This document shows positions 25,336 through 39,542 of a DNA stretch of 64,000 nt, piece by piece. The notes beneath the pieces were generated by a model. That model was not told the origin of the DNA. It did no database searches and was given only the letters and a program-made list of their open reading frames with translations. Within the stretch, counting starts at the first letter, position 1. The number at the start of each line of letters is the position of its first letter. Origin of the DNA: Scortum barcoo (lineage: Eukaryota; Chordata; Actinopteri; Centrarchiformes; Terapontidae); assembly GCA_023238725.1 (NCBI GenBank), contig CM041547.1, positions 18,237,144-18,301,143 of the forward strand, given 5' to 3'. The position numbers and the translations under genes were made by a program.

Positions 25336-28300
25336 TCTTTGTCAGCAAATAATTAAAGGCATAATTTAACACTTAGAGAGTGACGAATTTCTGACCATCT
25401 AGAGCTCTTTAAAGTCAAACTCTGAGTTATACGTCTGTGTTATGAGTCACCTCAACTGTTGAGTGGTTGATTATGTCAGAGGCAGGAGATGGTCTGTTGA
25501 ATGTGTCGGGGATTGGGGGCGGCGAAGAGTCGACAAAAAGCATGACTGAGGCAAGGAAAATAAGAGGCAGGCCAAAACACACCAGCCGCAGTCTGCATAG
25601 TCTGAGACATTGTGCACTCTCATTTTCAAATTATTTCTCAGAACGGGTGTCGTCATCCCATCACTGATTTACCCACTTAGCAGAGATTCTCCAAGAACAA
25701 CGTCCCTGTCTCCAAGCCAATTACCACATGTCAGCGAACAGCCTTAACAACGCAGTGTTTGATTAAAACGAGTAAAAGAAGGCTGTGGAGGAGCGTGTGT
25801 TATGAAACGAGGCGCAGTGGCACTCTGTTTGACAGGCCCCATTTAAAATGTGATATTTCGTTAGGGATACATTCAGAGGGCGGTCATTTCCCTCCCTGTC
25901 GGCAGATTTTAAATGCGATTCATGCCATCAGCAGAGCGTAACAGAAACTGAGGATATTCAGAGAACATTCAGCCATCTGTCAATAACCAACTGCATCCTG
26001 TAAACACAGCGGAGCTCCACATTCAGCCACGTCTAAATGGTAGCAAACAGAGAAAAAAAAGGCTCAACACGGAGACATATTTTGTCACGGCAGTCTGTCA
26101 CGTGTATTTTCATTTTAATCAGAAAGAGGTAAAAGGTGTGTAATACTTTGGCATGCTGACGGATCCTGTTTGTTCATCCAGTTTCGTCTCTTTCCTCGTA
26201 GACACAAGCCTCCCCTAATTTCCAACATAACAGCGGCAGTTTTCAGGCCAGTATTTTTGTGATATTCTGATGCTGTGGCGGTAATCAGGATAACAAGCAG
26301 GAGGATTGAGTAGAGGGAAGAGGGGGAGAAAATGGAGAAAATGCATCTGAGGCTAAATTGTTGGTCCCCTCAAAGAGCAAGGCACCATGGAAGCAGGAAA
26401 TAACGTCCTAGAAAATATTTGTTTCTCTGAGAGTGGAGAATAATAATCTTTCACAATGAGTCTCAGAGTCCTTTCAGGGAAGGCGCACTGTACGCAGTCA
26501 CATGGGACGCTTCATTTCTCCACGCAAATCAAAAGGAAACACTGTTGCGTGTTAATCCACAGCATCACTGCCAGCTCTGCATTCGCACGCTCCACGGTAG
26601 GTATATCTGTGGTAGGCCCAACACTGTGCTCACACAAATCCCCCCCTCTGCTGACACATGTATTGGAAATCAATTCTGTGCAGGCAAACTATACAGACAG
26701 CACTGCGCTGGGGCTTCCCAATGTTGCTATCGTGCCTTAGGTGCCAAAGAGGTAAACACTGCACTATCCAAACGTCTGAATCACTGCTACGATTAAAATC
26801 TCTGCATTACAGAGCAAAGCAATATGCTGTATCATTTCAAGAAATAAAAGCTAAGTGTGTATCTTGTGCTGTGGAGGGTTGCTTTCCAGCCACGTATAAA
26901 TATGACGCAATCTCTAACTGCTTTTTAAAAAAATATGCAACTAAGTGCCTTGATACAGATACGGTGGGCCTGACACTGGCTTTTCAGTAATACTATAATA
27001 ATGAAAACATCGGGATGATGGCAGGAGAATGGCATCACACAGATTGGGGCTAAAGCAAATTAACGCTGCACTGAGGAAAAGAATACAGAAGTATTTGGTT
27101 CTTACGGTCAGTTTTGCAGCTTTTATAAAACATTTTCTCTTAAGAGAAGAGGCAACGGATAATCTGTAGTTTTATTAATGACGTAACCCCTGAAAAGACA
27201 CAAGCCAACGATGAATTAATTGTCACACACAGCAAGCGACTGGTTCCTACTGAAGATGTACATTTATATTATGTCATTATTTTCAAAAGGCTGAATAATA
27301 ATAATACTAAAATGTTGCTCACATAGGAATAAATAGTGTATTTGTTTGAGGCTATTTTAAGCCAATACCAAGTGCTGCCAGTGCCTCAACATAACAGGAA
27401 GATATATTTGGGCTATTTTGACAGAAAACAAATGAAAAATCAACATATTTTATTCTTACCATAACACCTTCCATCATCATAACATTGATAAAACATGTAA
27501 TATGCATTGCGTTCCCTTCAAAAAACATAATTACTGTTGGCAGTTAGCTGTGTATAAATGTCACTTGTAGGAAAAAAAATCTTGACTTTTGTAGTAATGA
27601 ATAATAAATGAAAACTCATGAACAATAAAAAGAGAAAATCTGTTTTGTTGTGTATCAATGCACACTGAGCCCTGCTACATTTTCATATCCTCCGTGTCCT
27701 AGAAATACAGGACAATGATATTAGAACTTAAAGAGCAGATATGCATCGTGTTGAGGAAAAGCTGACAAAGCACAAAAAGGTCAATCACTCTGTTACGCGT
27801 GTACAAGAGGTCTCTGTACGCAGAGAATAACCTCAACATTTCCCACTCTCTAATTAGATCACTCTCTATCGGTTCACTCTCTCAACAATAACTCAATTTC
27901 CTGATAAGTGATTTTGGCGCACATGGACATGCAGCACGACGCTGGCCCTGCTCGATTTGATTTGCTAATGCTTATCTCCTCCTCAAACCAACAGCTCTTT
28001 CCCAGCACCGTCAGTATTCTGTCTCATCTCCGACAAAAAGGGTTTAAAATATGCTGCAGTGGCCGGGACTTTTGACGGCGCTCTATCTGTTAACATCAGA
28101 CGTGATCATCTACAATGTGCAAAAACACAAAAGGGGCTGTGGAAGAGGAGAAGAATAATTCGCAGTCTGACAGTCCCATAACTGGTGCAGACATTGAAGA
28201 GGACTTGCAAAACAATCCGAGCTGTCATCCGGATCGAGTGTAATGAGAGCCAGCACATCAGGCATCTTGTGTCAACAAAATATTAAGCATCATCTCATGT

Positions 28301-29473
28301 AAAAACACCTGTGGTTTGTGGAGGGGAAAGCTTTGATCTGCATGTGTGTTTGCATATTCTGCAACATTTCTTGTAGCAAGGAAAGAAGAGGTGGCCCTAA
28401 AAGGAGTTCAGTAATGTTTTTTTGTTTTTTTTTTCAGATGTTGCTTCTTCTTCTCATTTCTCTGATCACTGCAAGTTGTACCAACTCCTTTATTTTCCAT
28501 ATCATTTCACCTCTTTATAAAATCCTTTCAGTGTGTAGTTGTGGAAGTGTTGGACTCAGGAAATGAGAGAGATATCATGACTAATGACTGAGATATAAAT
28601 GGTTTGTAAAGATTGACGCTAAATCTTTTTTACTCCACATGAATTTGACAGCTATGGTTACTTTACAGATTACGATTTTACACAGAAAACATATTATTTG
28701 TGAGGTTTATCAAATAAAAAACATTCTTCTTTTTACTATTATTATTATTATTAAATATAACTACCCAATAGTATATGAAATTGTTAAAATGACATTTCAA
28801 TACATCTGTAAATCTAACATTGTACAGTATTACAAGTGTTTTAACAAATTTAACGGTGGGACGACAGCAAGAGAAGGCTTCATGCTGTGTTAGGGCTGCA
28901 CTGAGAAACTCCATTGGTTTGTATAAAGCCTTTTTATGCCTCCAAAGGGAGCTGCACAGAATCTGATAAATTCCTCAGGTGACGTGACTCAAGTCAGCTA
29001 AGTTTGGGCCTGAAGACTATGAGTTTGAAAATGAAAAAAAATCTGAGGTTTGGAGTTAGAAAGACGTGGGCTCACCAGATCTCTGTGGCCCGCTGAGGCT
29101 AGTCGCTCAAGGCTACTAATAAAGAACCTGAATCTCTGATCCAACTCTCAGTGGTCAGGTCGCATTTTGGGTGTGCCAGTTTTTGACAACGAAGAAGAAT
29201 AAAAAAGGGAATAAATATATATATATATATCTGCTTCTGCTGCATCAATTTTGGTTCTTTTTAAAAAAAACTGTCCATCTTGAGTCTGAGTGTTATGGGA
29301 GTGCAGTGCTGAATCACTGAAATACTCTTTCAAAGGAAAAAAAAGTCTTGCCACAGTTTATATGAAAGATATTAATATGAATGCCTGTAATTTCACACTG
29401 CAAGACAGACAGGACAGATAAAGGACTAAGCTCCATGCCCAGACGTGGGTATACACCAGATATCTGCATATGC
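25336..29473. other. intergenic DNA between shisa8 and mrtfa, part 3
   Basis: No exon is supported. The segments ~25640-25940 and ~27850-28080 are free of repeats and have a mixed composition reminiscent of conserved non-coding DNA; this is an impression only. An ATT run lies at ~28738-28753 and an AT run at ~29213-29231. Confidence 0.6.
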
Positions 29474-30480
29474 ACCGGCCACTTTATTAGACACACCTGT
29501 TCAACTGCTCATAAATGCAAATATTTAATCAATCAATGGCAGCAACCCAGTGCATCTGCCTGCATCAGAACAGGGAGGAGAGGTGATTCGAGTGACTTTG
29601 ACCGTGGCATGGCTGTTAGTGCCAGACGCGCTGGTTTGAATATTTCAGAAACTGCTGATCTACCAGGATTTTTTATGCACTGACATCTCTAGGGTTTACG
29701 GAGAATGGTCTGGAAAAAAAAACTATCCAATGAGCGGCAGTTCTCTGGGCGAAAAAAAGCCTTGTTGATGGCAGACTGGGTTGAGCTGATACAGAGGCAA
29801 CAGTAACTCAAATAACCACTCGTTGCAACCGAGGTCTGCAGAAGAGTATCTCTGAACGCACAACACACCAAACCTGGAAGATGGGCTACAGCAGCAGAAG
29901 ACCACCCCTGTCAGCTAAGAAGAGGAAACTGATGATACAGTGGGGGTGGGCTCAACAAAATCTGGACAAAAGAAGACTGGAAAAGCACCTGGTCTGATGA
30001 GTCAGTCCTGGTGTTGCAACTGTGGTGGTGTAATTGTGTGGGAGATATTTTATTGGTTCATTTAGGTCCCTTAGTACCGACCAAGCATTGTTTAAATGCC
30101 ACAGCCCACCTGAGTATTGTTGCTGACCATGTCCTTTGATGACCACAATGTACCCATCCTCTAATGGTTGCTTCCAGAAGGATAACCTACACATCACAAA
30201 GCTCAAATCATCTTGAACCGGTTTCTTGAACACACCAGTCGCTGGGCTCAAATGACCTCCGCAGTCACCAGATCTCAATCCAACAGGGCACCTTGGGATG
30301 TGATGGAAGGGGAGATTCGCAACGCAGACAAAACTGCAACACCTGCATGATGTTATCATATCAATATGGACCAAATTCTCTGAAATCTTTGTCGTCTGCA
30401 CCTTGGTGAATGTATGCTAAGGGGGATTAAAGCAGTTCTGAAGGCAAAAGGTGGTCTCACCCTGTACTAGCAAAGTTCAC
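29474..30480 (+). mobile_element. degenerate Tc1/mariner-type transposon (pseudogene inside)
   Basis: It begins with GGCCACTTTATTAGACACACC and proceeds through blocks of a fish Tc1-like transposase gene: GTGGCATGGCTGTTAGTGCC, ATTTCAGAAACTGCTGATCT, AACTCAAATAACCACTCGTT, CTACAGCAGCAGAAGACCAC and CACCAGATCTCAATCCAACA. The copy has many stops, frameshifts and internal deletions. In the DDE Glu motif the expected Ile-Glu codons read ACA GGG (Thr-Gly), followed by a one-base deletion. The 3' terminal repeat is missing or eroded after ~30475. It is long dead. Confidence 0.85.
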
Positions 30481-33400
30481 AGAATAGGAAAAATAATTTA
30501 TCTAAAGTGGTAAGTGAGCATCTTAAAGCATCAAGCATCAAGAGCTGAGAATCAGCAGCAGTGAGGTGTGCATTGCGTGGTTCTGATTGTTTCAGCCACA
30601 GCCGCTAATCTTTGAGCCGAAACAGCTTTAAATGTGGAGATGAGGGGATGAGAGATGGAGAGGATGTCTGAAATGTGGACGGCTAAAGATGTGAGCGGGA
30701 CGAAGAAAGAATAAGTGAAGGATAAGGAGTGAGGGATGGAGCTACTGTAGAAGACAATGATGTTGTGTAGTCAAGAAATTTGCATGCACATTTGCATTTG
30801 TGTGTGTAAAGCCGACCTCATCCCCTTGCTGCTTAACCCTTACCCGACACATGGACATATAATAAATCTGATAGAAAAGGTTCGACTTGCCTCACGTATT
30901 ATTCACGTGCTTTTTTTAGATGCAGTTTTTAATGCATGTCTGTTTTGCTGCGGACAGCTACACATAGCTTTACTCGCAGCAACCAGTAGTTCGACAGGTA
31001 GCTATACAGTAGGCAGGACATGAAACTTTGGCCTGTAGGAGAAGGAAGAGATCAGAGAGAGAATAATGAGATTTAAACCCAACCTTCTGCCGGTTGTCAT
31101 GGGAAATGTGCGCTTGCTGAACAGGAGGTGGATAAGCTCCCTGCCTTGATCTTCATCCTTTGGGAATATCACAAATGCATCCTAATATGCTTGACTGAGG
31201 ATACAGGGGGAAAATAACTGACTCATTGATCGTGCCGGAGGGTTTTCAGCGAGCGTGGGCGGACGGAGGGTAAAACAGAAACTCTTATCATGTGGTTTGG
31301 CTGCATTAAATGTGGTGTGCTCTGCGGAAACAGTGAAGGTGTCCACTGTAAGAGAGAGGAAGAGCACGGGCAAGATATTAAGAAAACACATTAGGGGTTT
31401 GAGATTCAGGTCATTTTCAGGTAACACAATGCTGTGAAAGTATCCAAAACACAGCCCTTTGTAGTATTTTCTGATCCATCTTCCTCTTGCTTCCTGTAAT
31501 TTTGGGGGCTACATGTTCCACTTAGAAGATGGCAGGTCAGGCAACACCTGCACCGGTGCAATACATCTTGCAACAACCTGTCGTTACACGGCAGATAGGG
31601 TTGGAGGAACGCAGTGGCTCTAACAAGGATGAAATGGAGAGCGGGAGCTCGAGGAATGCGTATCTGCATAATTTAATAAAGTTTGGGGTTTGCACCATTT
31701 TTTAAAAAGCTCTAAATTTAAAACTGCTCGAGGCAAGATTTCTGTGTGAAAACACACATTTCCTATCACTGTAAATCCCAAAGTGGGGCTCCCATGAAGA
31801 GGAGCACAAATAGTCCCACTGTAGATTTGATGTGTGTCTGTTTTGTTCCCACTTTGCAAACTGTTCTATTAACTCTTTTTTATGTGACTGTCAGGAATGG
31901 TCACTGGTTCCTGGATTGAAATCGATGAATCTAAATCTAGTAGCAGAGTCTAAAACTTGGTCTTAACCCACCAGCAGGTTCTCATAGTGTGTGAATATAA
32001 GCTGAATGGTTGCTGTGTTCTGACCCCCCCCCCCCAAGTTCAACACTGCACAGAGCAAGCAGAGGTGTTGCTAATGTTCAACTAAACTAAATTAAAAAAA
32101 CAAACAAGTATGAATTTTCATTCATTATACTTTGTTGTTTTTCAAGCAACTTGAGCAGCAGAGCACACCTTCCCTTAAGAGTGTGAAAGCTACAAAAAAA
32201 TCAATTAAACTGAAATCCAAACAGGCAGACTTCAACAACACACCACTGACGGGAGATGAAAGCTGTGACAGAGATTATTTTACTAACACTATTCGAGAAG
32301 GAGCGGCCAGCAGTAATAAAAAAATTTACCACAAAAAAAAGTCTACTCAAAAGCTTAGCCAGCAACTGATGTTATCATTTTCAAAGTGGAGGCTTCATTT
32401 TGATGTGTAGGACTCAGATCTACTGTATCAGCCACCAGAGGAAACTGAGACGCCCGCTTCTCATTTTCCGAGCAGGACCATTGTTTATTGGATCAGAGCA
32501 GAGGAGAGAAACAAGAAAGTTTGCAAATTTGATTGGTTTGCTGAGAAGACTGCAGAAAAGTTCAGCTGTGTTTCAGTTAGTTGGCTGTAACTTGTTGTGC
32601 TGTACACAGTTTTTATCACGACTTACATTAACCGCAGGCTGAAGATGTCCAGTCATGACAATTGAACTTCAAAATGTCGCACATGTCACCCATTTAATAT
32701 CACCAACACAAAGGTATCTAATGCAGCATTACAGTGGAAGGGTCACTACATAGATAGACAGATACAGTGAGTCAGACAGATGGACATAAACACAGGCAGA
32801 TGGACATATATGTGGACACTTGTGAGATCTGACACATAAACCTGACAAAGACCCTGACAAGAAAAAGTGCATCGCCATTAACAGATGGGAACCCTGAATG
32901 CAGAGCTGCATGTCTCTGTCTTTTCATGTCTCTCTCTGTCTCTCTCTCTCTCTCTCTCTGGCAAGGTCAAGGGTTCAGCAGTTTAGTTGAGCAGAGGAAG
33001 AAAGTATGGAAGCTGTCATATGATGCTGCCTCTGCTGTTTACACAGGGAGAAGGAAAGAGAGATTGATGGCAAGGACGTGGAGACTCCCAGAGGACGGCG
33101 ATGCTCGTACATAGGGTTAGCGAGGCAGACGTGAGAGGTGGAAGTGAAGTGTTGATTTTATTTCTCACCCCTGCTCGTGTTTCCTCTTCATACCTGTAGT
33201 CTGTGCCAGGTAGCGCGTGTCGCGTGCAGCAAAGGTCAGCACTGTCGCCACCGTTTGCCTGACCTAGATTCAGAGGGCCCTTGATGTGACGGTGTGCACA
33301 TTTGTGTATTCGCGTGTGGGGGGGGGTGGTGGCCTGCCACTGTCTCCGTATAATCCCCCTGGTAGCGTTTGGTTTCAAGCATAAGTCAGAGAACAGTCAG

Positions 33401-34766
33401 GGACTCAGTTTGCAATACGCCTGACCTACATCGGCTGCTCGCAGTGTGCTTAAGATGACACATGAAGTCACACTTACTCTCTATCTTCCTGCAAAATGTC
33501 TGTTTTCAAGGGCATGTGTGTGTGTTTACAGACACACACACAAACACACACACACACACACCAAGGCTCAACAGTTTAGTAATGATGGTAGTTTCACAGA
33601 AAATGCTGCTGTCACATTAAGGCGCGGATTAAATTCTCCTTAAGCTTCTCTCACCAGGCTGCCTCTCTCCAGGTGGTTAACAGGAGAGGTATAATCTCAC
33701 ACACACACACACCACATACACACACACACACACACAGACACGGCGACGGGAATACAAAAAGAATTACAGGCACTAAAACATAGCGACTCAACGTGCAGAA
33801 ACTGCGTTGTGAAGGCACAAAAAATGTGGAAAATCTAATCCTATACATGAATATATGTACATACACAAACACAGCTAGACTGACGCACACAGTCGCGCAC
33901 ACCTCTCCTCGTTGTGTGCTATTTGGAGTAACGTGGCAGCAGTAATTAGAGGTGCGACAGCCAGACAGGTAGAGGTGATGATAATGGGCCGCAGCTATTT
34001 CTGTTCCCCACTCTCTTGCTCTTCAGCTCTCTATTGTCCCTCTCTCTCTCTCTCTCTCTCTGCTCTCATACTTTCTCACTGTCAAACGCCCCGACGCCAG
34101 GTCCAGGTGGAACTGAAATGTTCCTACACACGCGCACAAACACACATGCCCGTACGCACTCTGACACATACGCCTCCCTCCCTTGCCTCGCCACCCCTTC
34201 ACCTTTTTCCCGGATCCTCTCGCACCTCATCTCTCACTGTTTCACTCTTTTAAACTGCACTGTCTTTGTTCCCTTTCGTGTGTTGAATTGACACGATGTC
34301 AGCGTTTCCCTCATTACGTTCCTCAGTCACCTCCTCCATGTCGCAGAGGGAGGGGTGGGTGGGGGGATGAGGTAGACGACTGTTTCAGGTGCATGAAAAA
34401 AGATGAGGTTATAGCGTTTTATCGTCAGGTCGTATTGTTTTCGCATCTGTGTGTTTGCATCTGTCTTCCTTGAAGGTGACACAGCCTACCTGTCACACCG
34501 TCAAAGAGAAAATAAGCCATTCCTCTTCCTGTTGAGGAAACAGATGCATTAACGCCGACTGCTGAGGAAGCTGGTTTAACATCAGATAGTCTTATCAAAG
34601 AAAATCCAGAGTTCAAAGGGCAATACACTGGTATGATGAGTTTCACATTTAATAAAGTTAAATCTAAATTGATACAGCAAGCATGTTAGCAAAGAGACAC
34701 ATCCAGAAGAAGCAGTGCAGAGGAGTTTGACAAATCTTAAGTCCATTACTTTCTCTCTTTTTGACT

Positions 34767-34870
34767 CTGTTTTGGTTTCCAACAACTCCTGAGGGAAATA
34801 TCTGGCTGTTCAGGTGCTAAATCTTCCACTATGTTCACCCGCTGGTTGCTAACGTGGTCTGCCTGCTGAT
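34767..34870 (+). repeat. dispersed repeat family R1, copy A
   Basis: AACTCCTGAGGGAAATATCT, then CTGTTCAGGTGCTAAATC and TCCACTATGTTCACC align with copies at ~51060-51385 and ~63685-63920 in the same orientation. Confidence 0.75.
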
Positions 34871-37800
34871 TGGTTATGGGCAAGAAGGGTTGAGCTAATT
34901 TACTGGCAGGTGTCATTTCTTCTTTATAACCTCTGCAATGTAACACCACATCCATGTAATTCCTGCATGTTGTGACTGTATACCTGTGGCCCATTTCATA
35001 ACTGATTTAATAACCGAGTCACTAAAATGTGATGAATCGGCTATTCATGTTTATGACCGCAGTGCAAGGCGCCGCTGCAAGATCTCATTTTGCAAGCCGG
35101 TATCAGTAACGCAATACTGCAAGAAACCGTGTGCATGCCTGTGTGACTTATCTGTCTGTGTGTGTGTTCGCCCATGTGCCTGCCGCCACGTTTTACTCAT
35201 TCACATGTGCATCTGACAGCCGCTGTCAGCATTTTTTTGCCGCTACATGCAGCTGGAGCTGAAATGTGTCACTTCAGTATGTCTTTGTGTGTGTCTGTGT
35301 GTGTCGGTATGAACATTTCTTCCCAGCAGGTTTCTATTAGAGCGGTCCAGATTTAGCATTTTATCTGTCGTGTGGAGTGAGCCTGCTTTGACCTTGAGGA
35401 TCTTACAGTACTAAGAATACATGTTGTACAGTGGCTTTTTTTTTTCTCTCTACCTCTCTGTGCGTCTTCCTCCAGCATGAAGGGATGCTGCTTCAGCAGG
35501 CAGATATTCTCCACCCCCCTCCTCTCTAATCACAAATTAATTTCACTCTCTCAAGTGTCAGGATGTTTGGTCTGAAATAACCTGGGCTTTCAAAGGACTG
35601 TCACATTGAATCAAGAATAACAGCAGCTCCACACCTGCCCTCGTAGCTCTTTGCTTTGTGACTGTGGGAGCTCTGACATCGTAGTGCGGTCGGCTGAGTT
35701 ATCACCAAAGAGGAGAAATGTGTTTTATTTTGTTTTCAGGTGGACTCGGTTCGGTCTGAATGACGGCTTTCACATTGGTCTAATAGAATTTGTTAAAATA
35801 GGTAAAGTGCAAAAATCCACAATGTGTGGAAATATGTGTCCACAATGTTGCCATAAATGTTAGCGTTGCTATTGTCTGTCACCAGCTGATTTAACAAACT
35901 GTTCAGGATGTTATACAGTTTATGAAAGCCCTGACTTCTTAATGTCTGGTGTCGTAGGAGTTTTACATTCCCCATGAGCCAAATCAGCAGTTTATCTGGA
36001 GTTAATAGAAGAAGAAAGTAGATTAGTCAAGGTTCAAAGTCCGTTCTTGACCTTGAACAAAGCAATGCGGAAACAATCTCACCAAGAGCATCAGTCGCTT
36101 CAGCAAATCCCTCAAGCCCTCTAGCAGCTGCAGGAATTATGACTGTTGTCTGCCGGGATCAAAGGAGGATATCAGCAGGGATTACTGAAGAGGAACAGAG
36201 TCCGTAGAGGTCAGAGGTAGAAGTTGGTTTCTTTTAACTGTGACTGTGGTCGTTCCCTGACCGTTACACAGTGGTTATTATTGTAACCTACTGAAGTTCT
36301 ACTAACTTTAAAACAGCGGTTGGTAAGATTAGGAGAAAGTGCTCTGTCATTTTTGAAAATTAGAAATTTCTTGGTCATTCAGTTGTTAGCTACTGCATGG
36401 ATGATGGAACAGTGCTTGTGTAGGAGCAACCAGCGAAGGTCCATCAGGGTCTGACTGGTTGTTTTGAATCAGGTGGTGAATTCTTAACAAATGGCCTCAG
36501 AGGCAGCAGGTGGAGGTGAGCCAGAGGAGTCGGATTTAAACATAGATTATCTGTTTCATGTACTATAGGGCATAGTGACAGTTTTAGCAAATATGACTAA
36601 AAGGCAAGTCATTTTTAAATAAGTTACCTATTTCTACTAAAAAAAAATGTAACTTTCATGAGTTAAACAAATGTTTTTTTTTTTTTTTACCAAAACCGAA
36701 ACCAGAAATACATTTTTTTTAATGTTGATGTTGTCCTGTTGAGAGAGGCACCAGCTCTGAGGAGCGTGGACCAAAAAATAGAAATAGCCAATGAATTTGA
36801 AGGACTGTCTCATCACCAGGTCCAGATGTACAGATGTTCTGGAGATTTTGATCTTTCCACATGATCTTCATCAGCAGCTGCCCATTTCTCATGTATAGTT
36901 AACCCTGTAAAGCCTGAAACATCACATTTAGTGTTTATTGAACCTTCTGACAAATAACTAAAAAAAATGACATATCAATTTGCATATATGATTTTTAATT
37001 TGTATAATTTTTGCTACATTCTGCATTTTTATTTATTTGTTTGGTTATTTGGTATTTTCTGGCATTTTGATTGTTTATATCAGGTTTTTCAGGAAATAAA
37101 TATCACACTGATGATGTAGAGGTTTTAAAAACCCGTATCAAATATGATACACTTGGCGTTGCAGCGTTAAAGATCGTGAAATATAATTGAAAGCTGCAGG
37201 TCAGCTACCAAATGGACACTGGGCTGACATATTACAGGAAAACATTACCACAGAAAAAGAAAAATGATTTACATTACTACATCTTTAAAAAGTAGTATTC
37301 CTTAATCACATACATCATGTGCCACGATTTAACTGGTGTTTCCCTGTAGAGTTGTGTAAATACGTGTATTTGTACACTCCTGTGTTTAATTCCCTGCTTA
37401 CTTTTTTGTGTATATTTGTGCATGTGTGTGTGTTTGCAAATACTAACATACTTCCACATCACAAGCAGATCTCCCGCTGTTGTACTGAGATGCATCAAAG
37501 CATCTGCAGAATTACTTCAGGCAGCCTGATGGCAAAATTCCCTCTAAGCCCAGTCCCACATTACAGTGGTGGCTTTAGGGGTGTGTGTATGTGCGTGTGT
37601 GTGTGTGTGCATGCATCTCTGTGAAGCCCTAATCTTACACTTCTGGCTCATGCCAAGCTATCTATGTTAGAGAAAGTGGCATAAGAGGAAGGTCGCAATC
37701 AGCTTGGCTCTGAGTCTTTAAAAAGGATGCCTCTCATAAACATCTAGAGGAGTTTGTTTGTCTGACCTGGTGGAAAAACAGAAGCTGCTCAATTACACGG

Positions 37801-38275
37801 ATGTCAGTTAAAATGGGTGAAAACTTGAACTGAGACTTGACACCAATTTGCCTGAAGTGCATTTCAAAAGCAGGCAATTAAACCACATTATGTTTTTCAG
37901 CATTAACATCATAGTAAATGATGTATCATCAACTAGAGCGAGAAGTGACTTTAGAGCACTCCAAACCATAAGAGCTGCATACATTGTTTGTTTAAAACAC
38001 CCCGTGACAGTCTGTGAGGTTCTTTTGGGTTTTGAGCTTCCACCATTTTTTTCTGAACAACACAGAGCCTGAAATCCCTACTAGCACTAGCCTCAGTTGG
38101 AGAAGCTTGAGGGTGGATGAAGGGAAAGTTTGAGTAGTGAAGGTGAAGAACAACCAGCATGACTGACAGCTACAAGTCAGCTTCCTGAGAAAATTAAGCT
38201 ATCTGGGGCTTTCAAATAAATCCACATCAGTGACTGGGTGTGATTATGCAGAAATGTAGATTTGGGAAATGTTTG

Positions 38276-38277
<2 letters not shown>

Positions 38278-38322
<45 letters not shown>
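38278..38322. repeat. (CA)22 microsatellite
   Basis: Uninterrupted CA repeat of about 45 bases, the longest perfect dinucleotide run in the window. Confidence 0.97.
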
Positions 38323-38324
<2 letters not shown>

Positions 38325-39164
38325 TTGTCATGGGCTTCAGTGGGAGGCCTGGGATGCCCACTGTGGAATAGATGTTAGGCTGGTATCCTCTGCTCCCCTT
38401 TATTAGCAGCTTGAGAGTTCTTATTAGCCAATCAAACGCCTCCCTCACATGCCCACCCATATCCTGGTCTGTGTGTTTTACTTTTCATACGTAGAAACAT
38501 GCTTGTGTTTATATTTGTGAATATGTGTGTGTGTGTGTGTCAACAACTGTGCAGTCATCTGATTTTTCCTGTTTTCCTCTTGTGACTCACTTTTTAAAAC
38601 ACAACAATTCTGTTATCCTCCCGCTCACAGCACATTTTAACCACCCAAGTTTGTGTGTGTGTGTGTGTCCGTGTGATGGAGGCTTGTGCATGTGTGTGTC
38701 TTGTGTAGTGACAGCATGTGCATGAAGACGGTGCTTTTTGCTCTCGTGTGGGCTGACAGTGCTGTGAGCGTTGTCTCTATTCATGCACCTTCAGAGCTAA
38801 GCTGCAAGGTTGCAGGTGTGGAGATAAAAACACAATGCGCATGTAAGGACGCAATTATGTGCAGCGATGTAGTTCAATGTCATCAGCTTTTCTAATATCA
38901 GAGGATGTCGGGGAACAAACGAACAAAGGCCTTTTGGAGAAATTATTTGGTTCTAGTTTTTTTTTTTAATCAAAGCATTATAGCTCCAACATGTTGATGT
39001 TTATCTCAATGGGCAAAACCTCATTTATGTTCAGAGAGAGTATAGTTAGTAAGAGTATAATTACCATTTACAATATTTACAGTATACGTTCCTCTGCTGC
39101 GTCTCTTGGGGTTATCTTGTTTCAACAACAGCTGATCGAGTCACATGGGAATGAACATATTGGG

Positions 39165-39285
39165 AACTATACTTGTTCACTTTCTCGCCAATAGCTAGAT
39201 TGATACCACTCTCATCTCTGTGCAGTAACTATGAAATAACAGCCAGCAGCCTGTTAGCTTAGCTTAGCATAAACACTAAAAACTG
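39165..39285 (-). repeat. dispersed teleost repeat (copy 2, minus orientation)
   Basis: Reading the minus strand gives TTTATGCTAAGCTAAGCTAA followed by CAGGCTGCTGGCTGTTATTT and a GAGAGTGGTATCAATC block, the same order as the plus-strand copy at ~9165-9310. Confidence 0.7.
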
Positions 39286-39536
39286 AGGACCAGCTAGCCT
39301 GTCTCTGCTCAACTGTAACAAAATCAGCCAGCGAGCACCTCGAAAGATCACAAATTGAAACATTGTGTTGTATGTCTACTCTATACAAATTAAAATTAAA
39401 ATCGATGTACATATAAGTGATGTGTAAAAAAGGTTTTCGTTTATGTTTCACAGGATGGAGAACAAATATTGATTCTTCTTTTATGTCATTATAGAAATAA
39501 TCAGATTTTTTCACATCAGGCTTTATCATCTTTTCT

Positions 39537-39542
39537 TTTATT
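39537..39542 (-). terminator. candidate distal mrtfa poly(A) signal (AATAAA)
   Basis: An AATAAA hexamer on the minus strand ~2.67 kb past the stop codon. The 39.54-42.2 kb interval is free of dispersed repeats, as expected of a long 3'UTR. The downstream cleavage site is not provable from sequence. Confidence 0.35.

Larger units (their letters stand above)
30481..39500. other. intergenic DNA between shisa8 and mrtfa, part 4
   Basis: No exon is supported. It holds CA/CT microsatellites at ~33528-33561, 33699-33737, 34037-34060 and 38278-38322, a dispersed repeat copy at ~34767-34870, a poly-C run at ~32025-32036 and a dispersed repeat at ~39165-39285. The segment 35600-37300 is AT-rich with nothing recognisable. 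Confidence 0.65.
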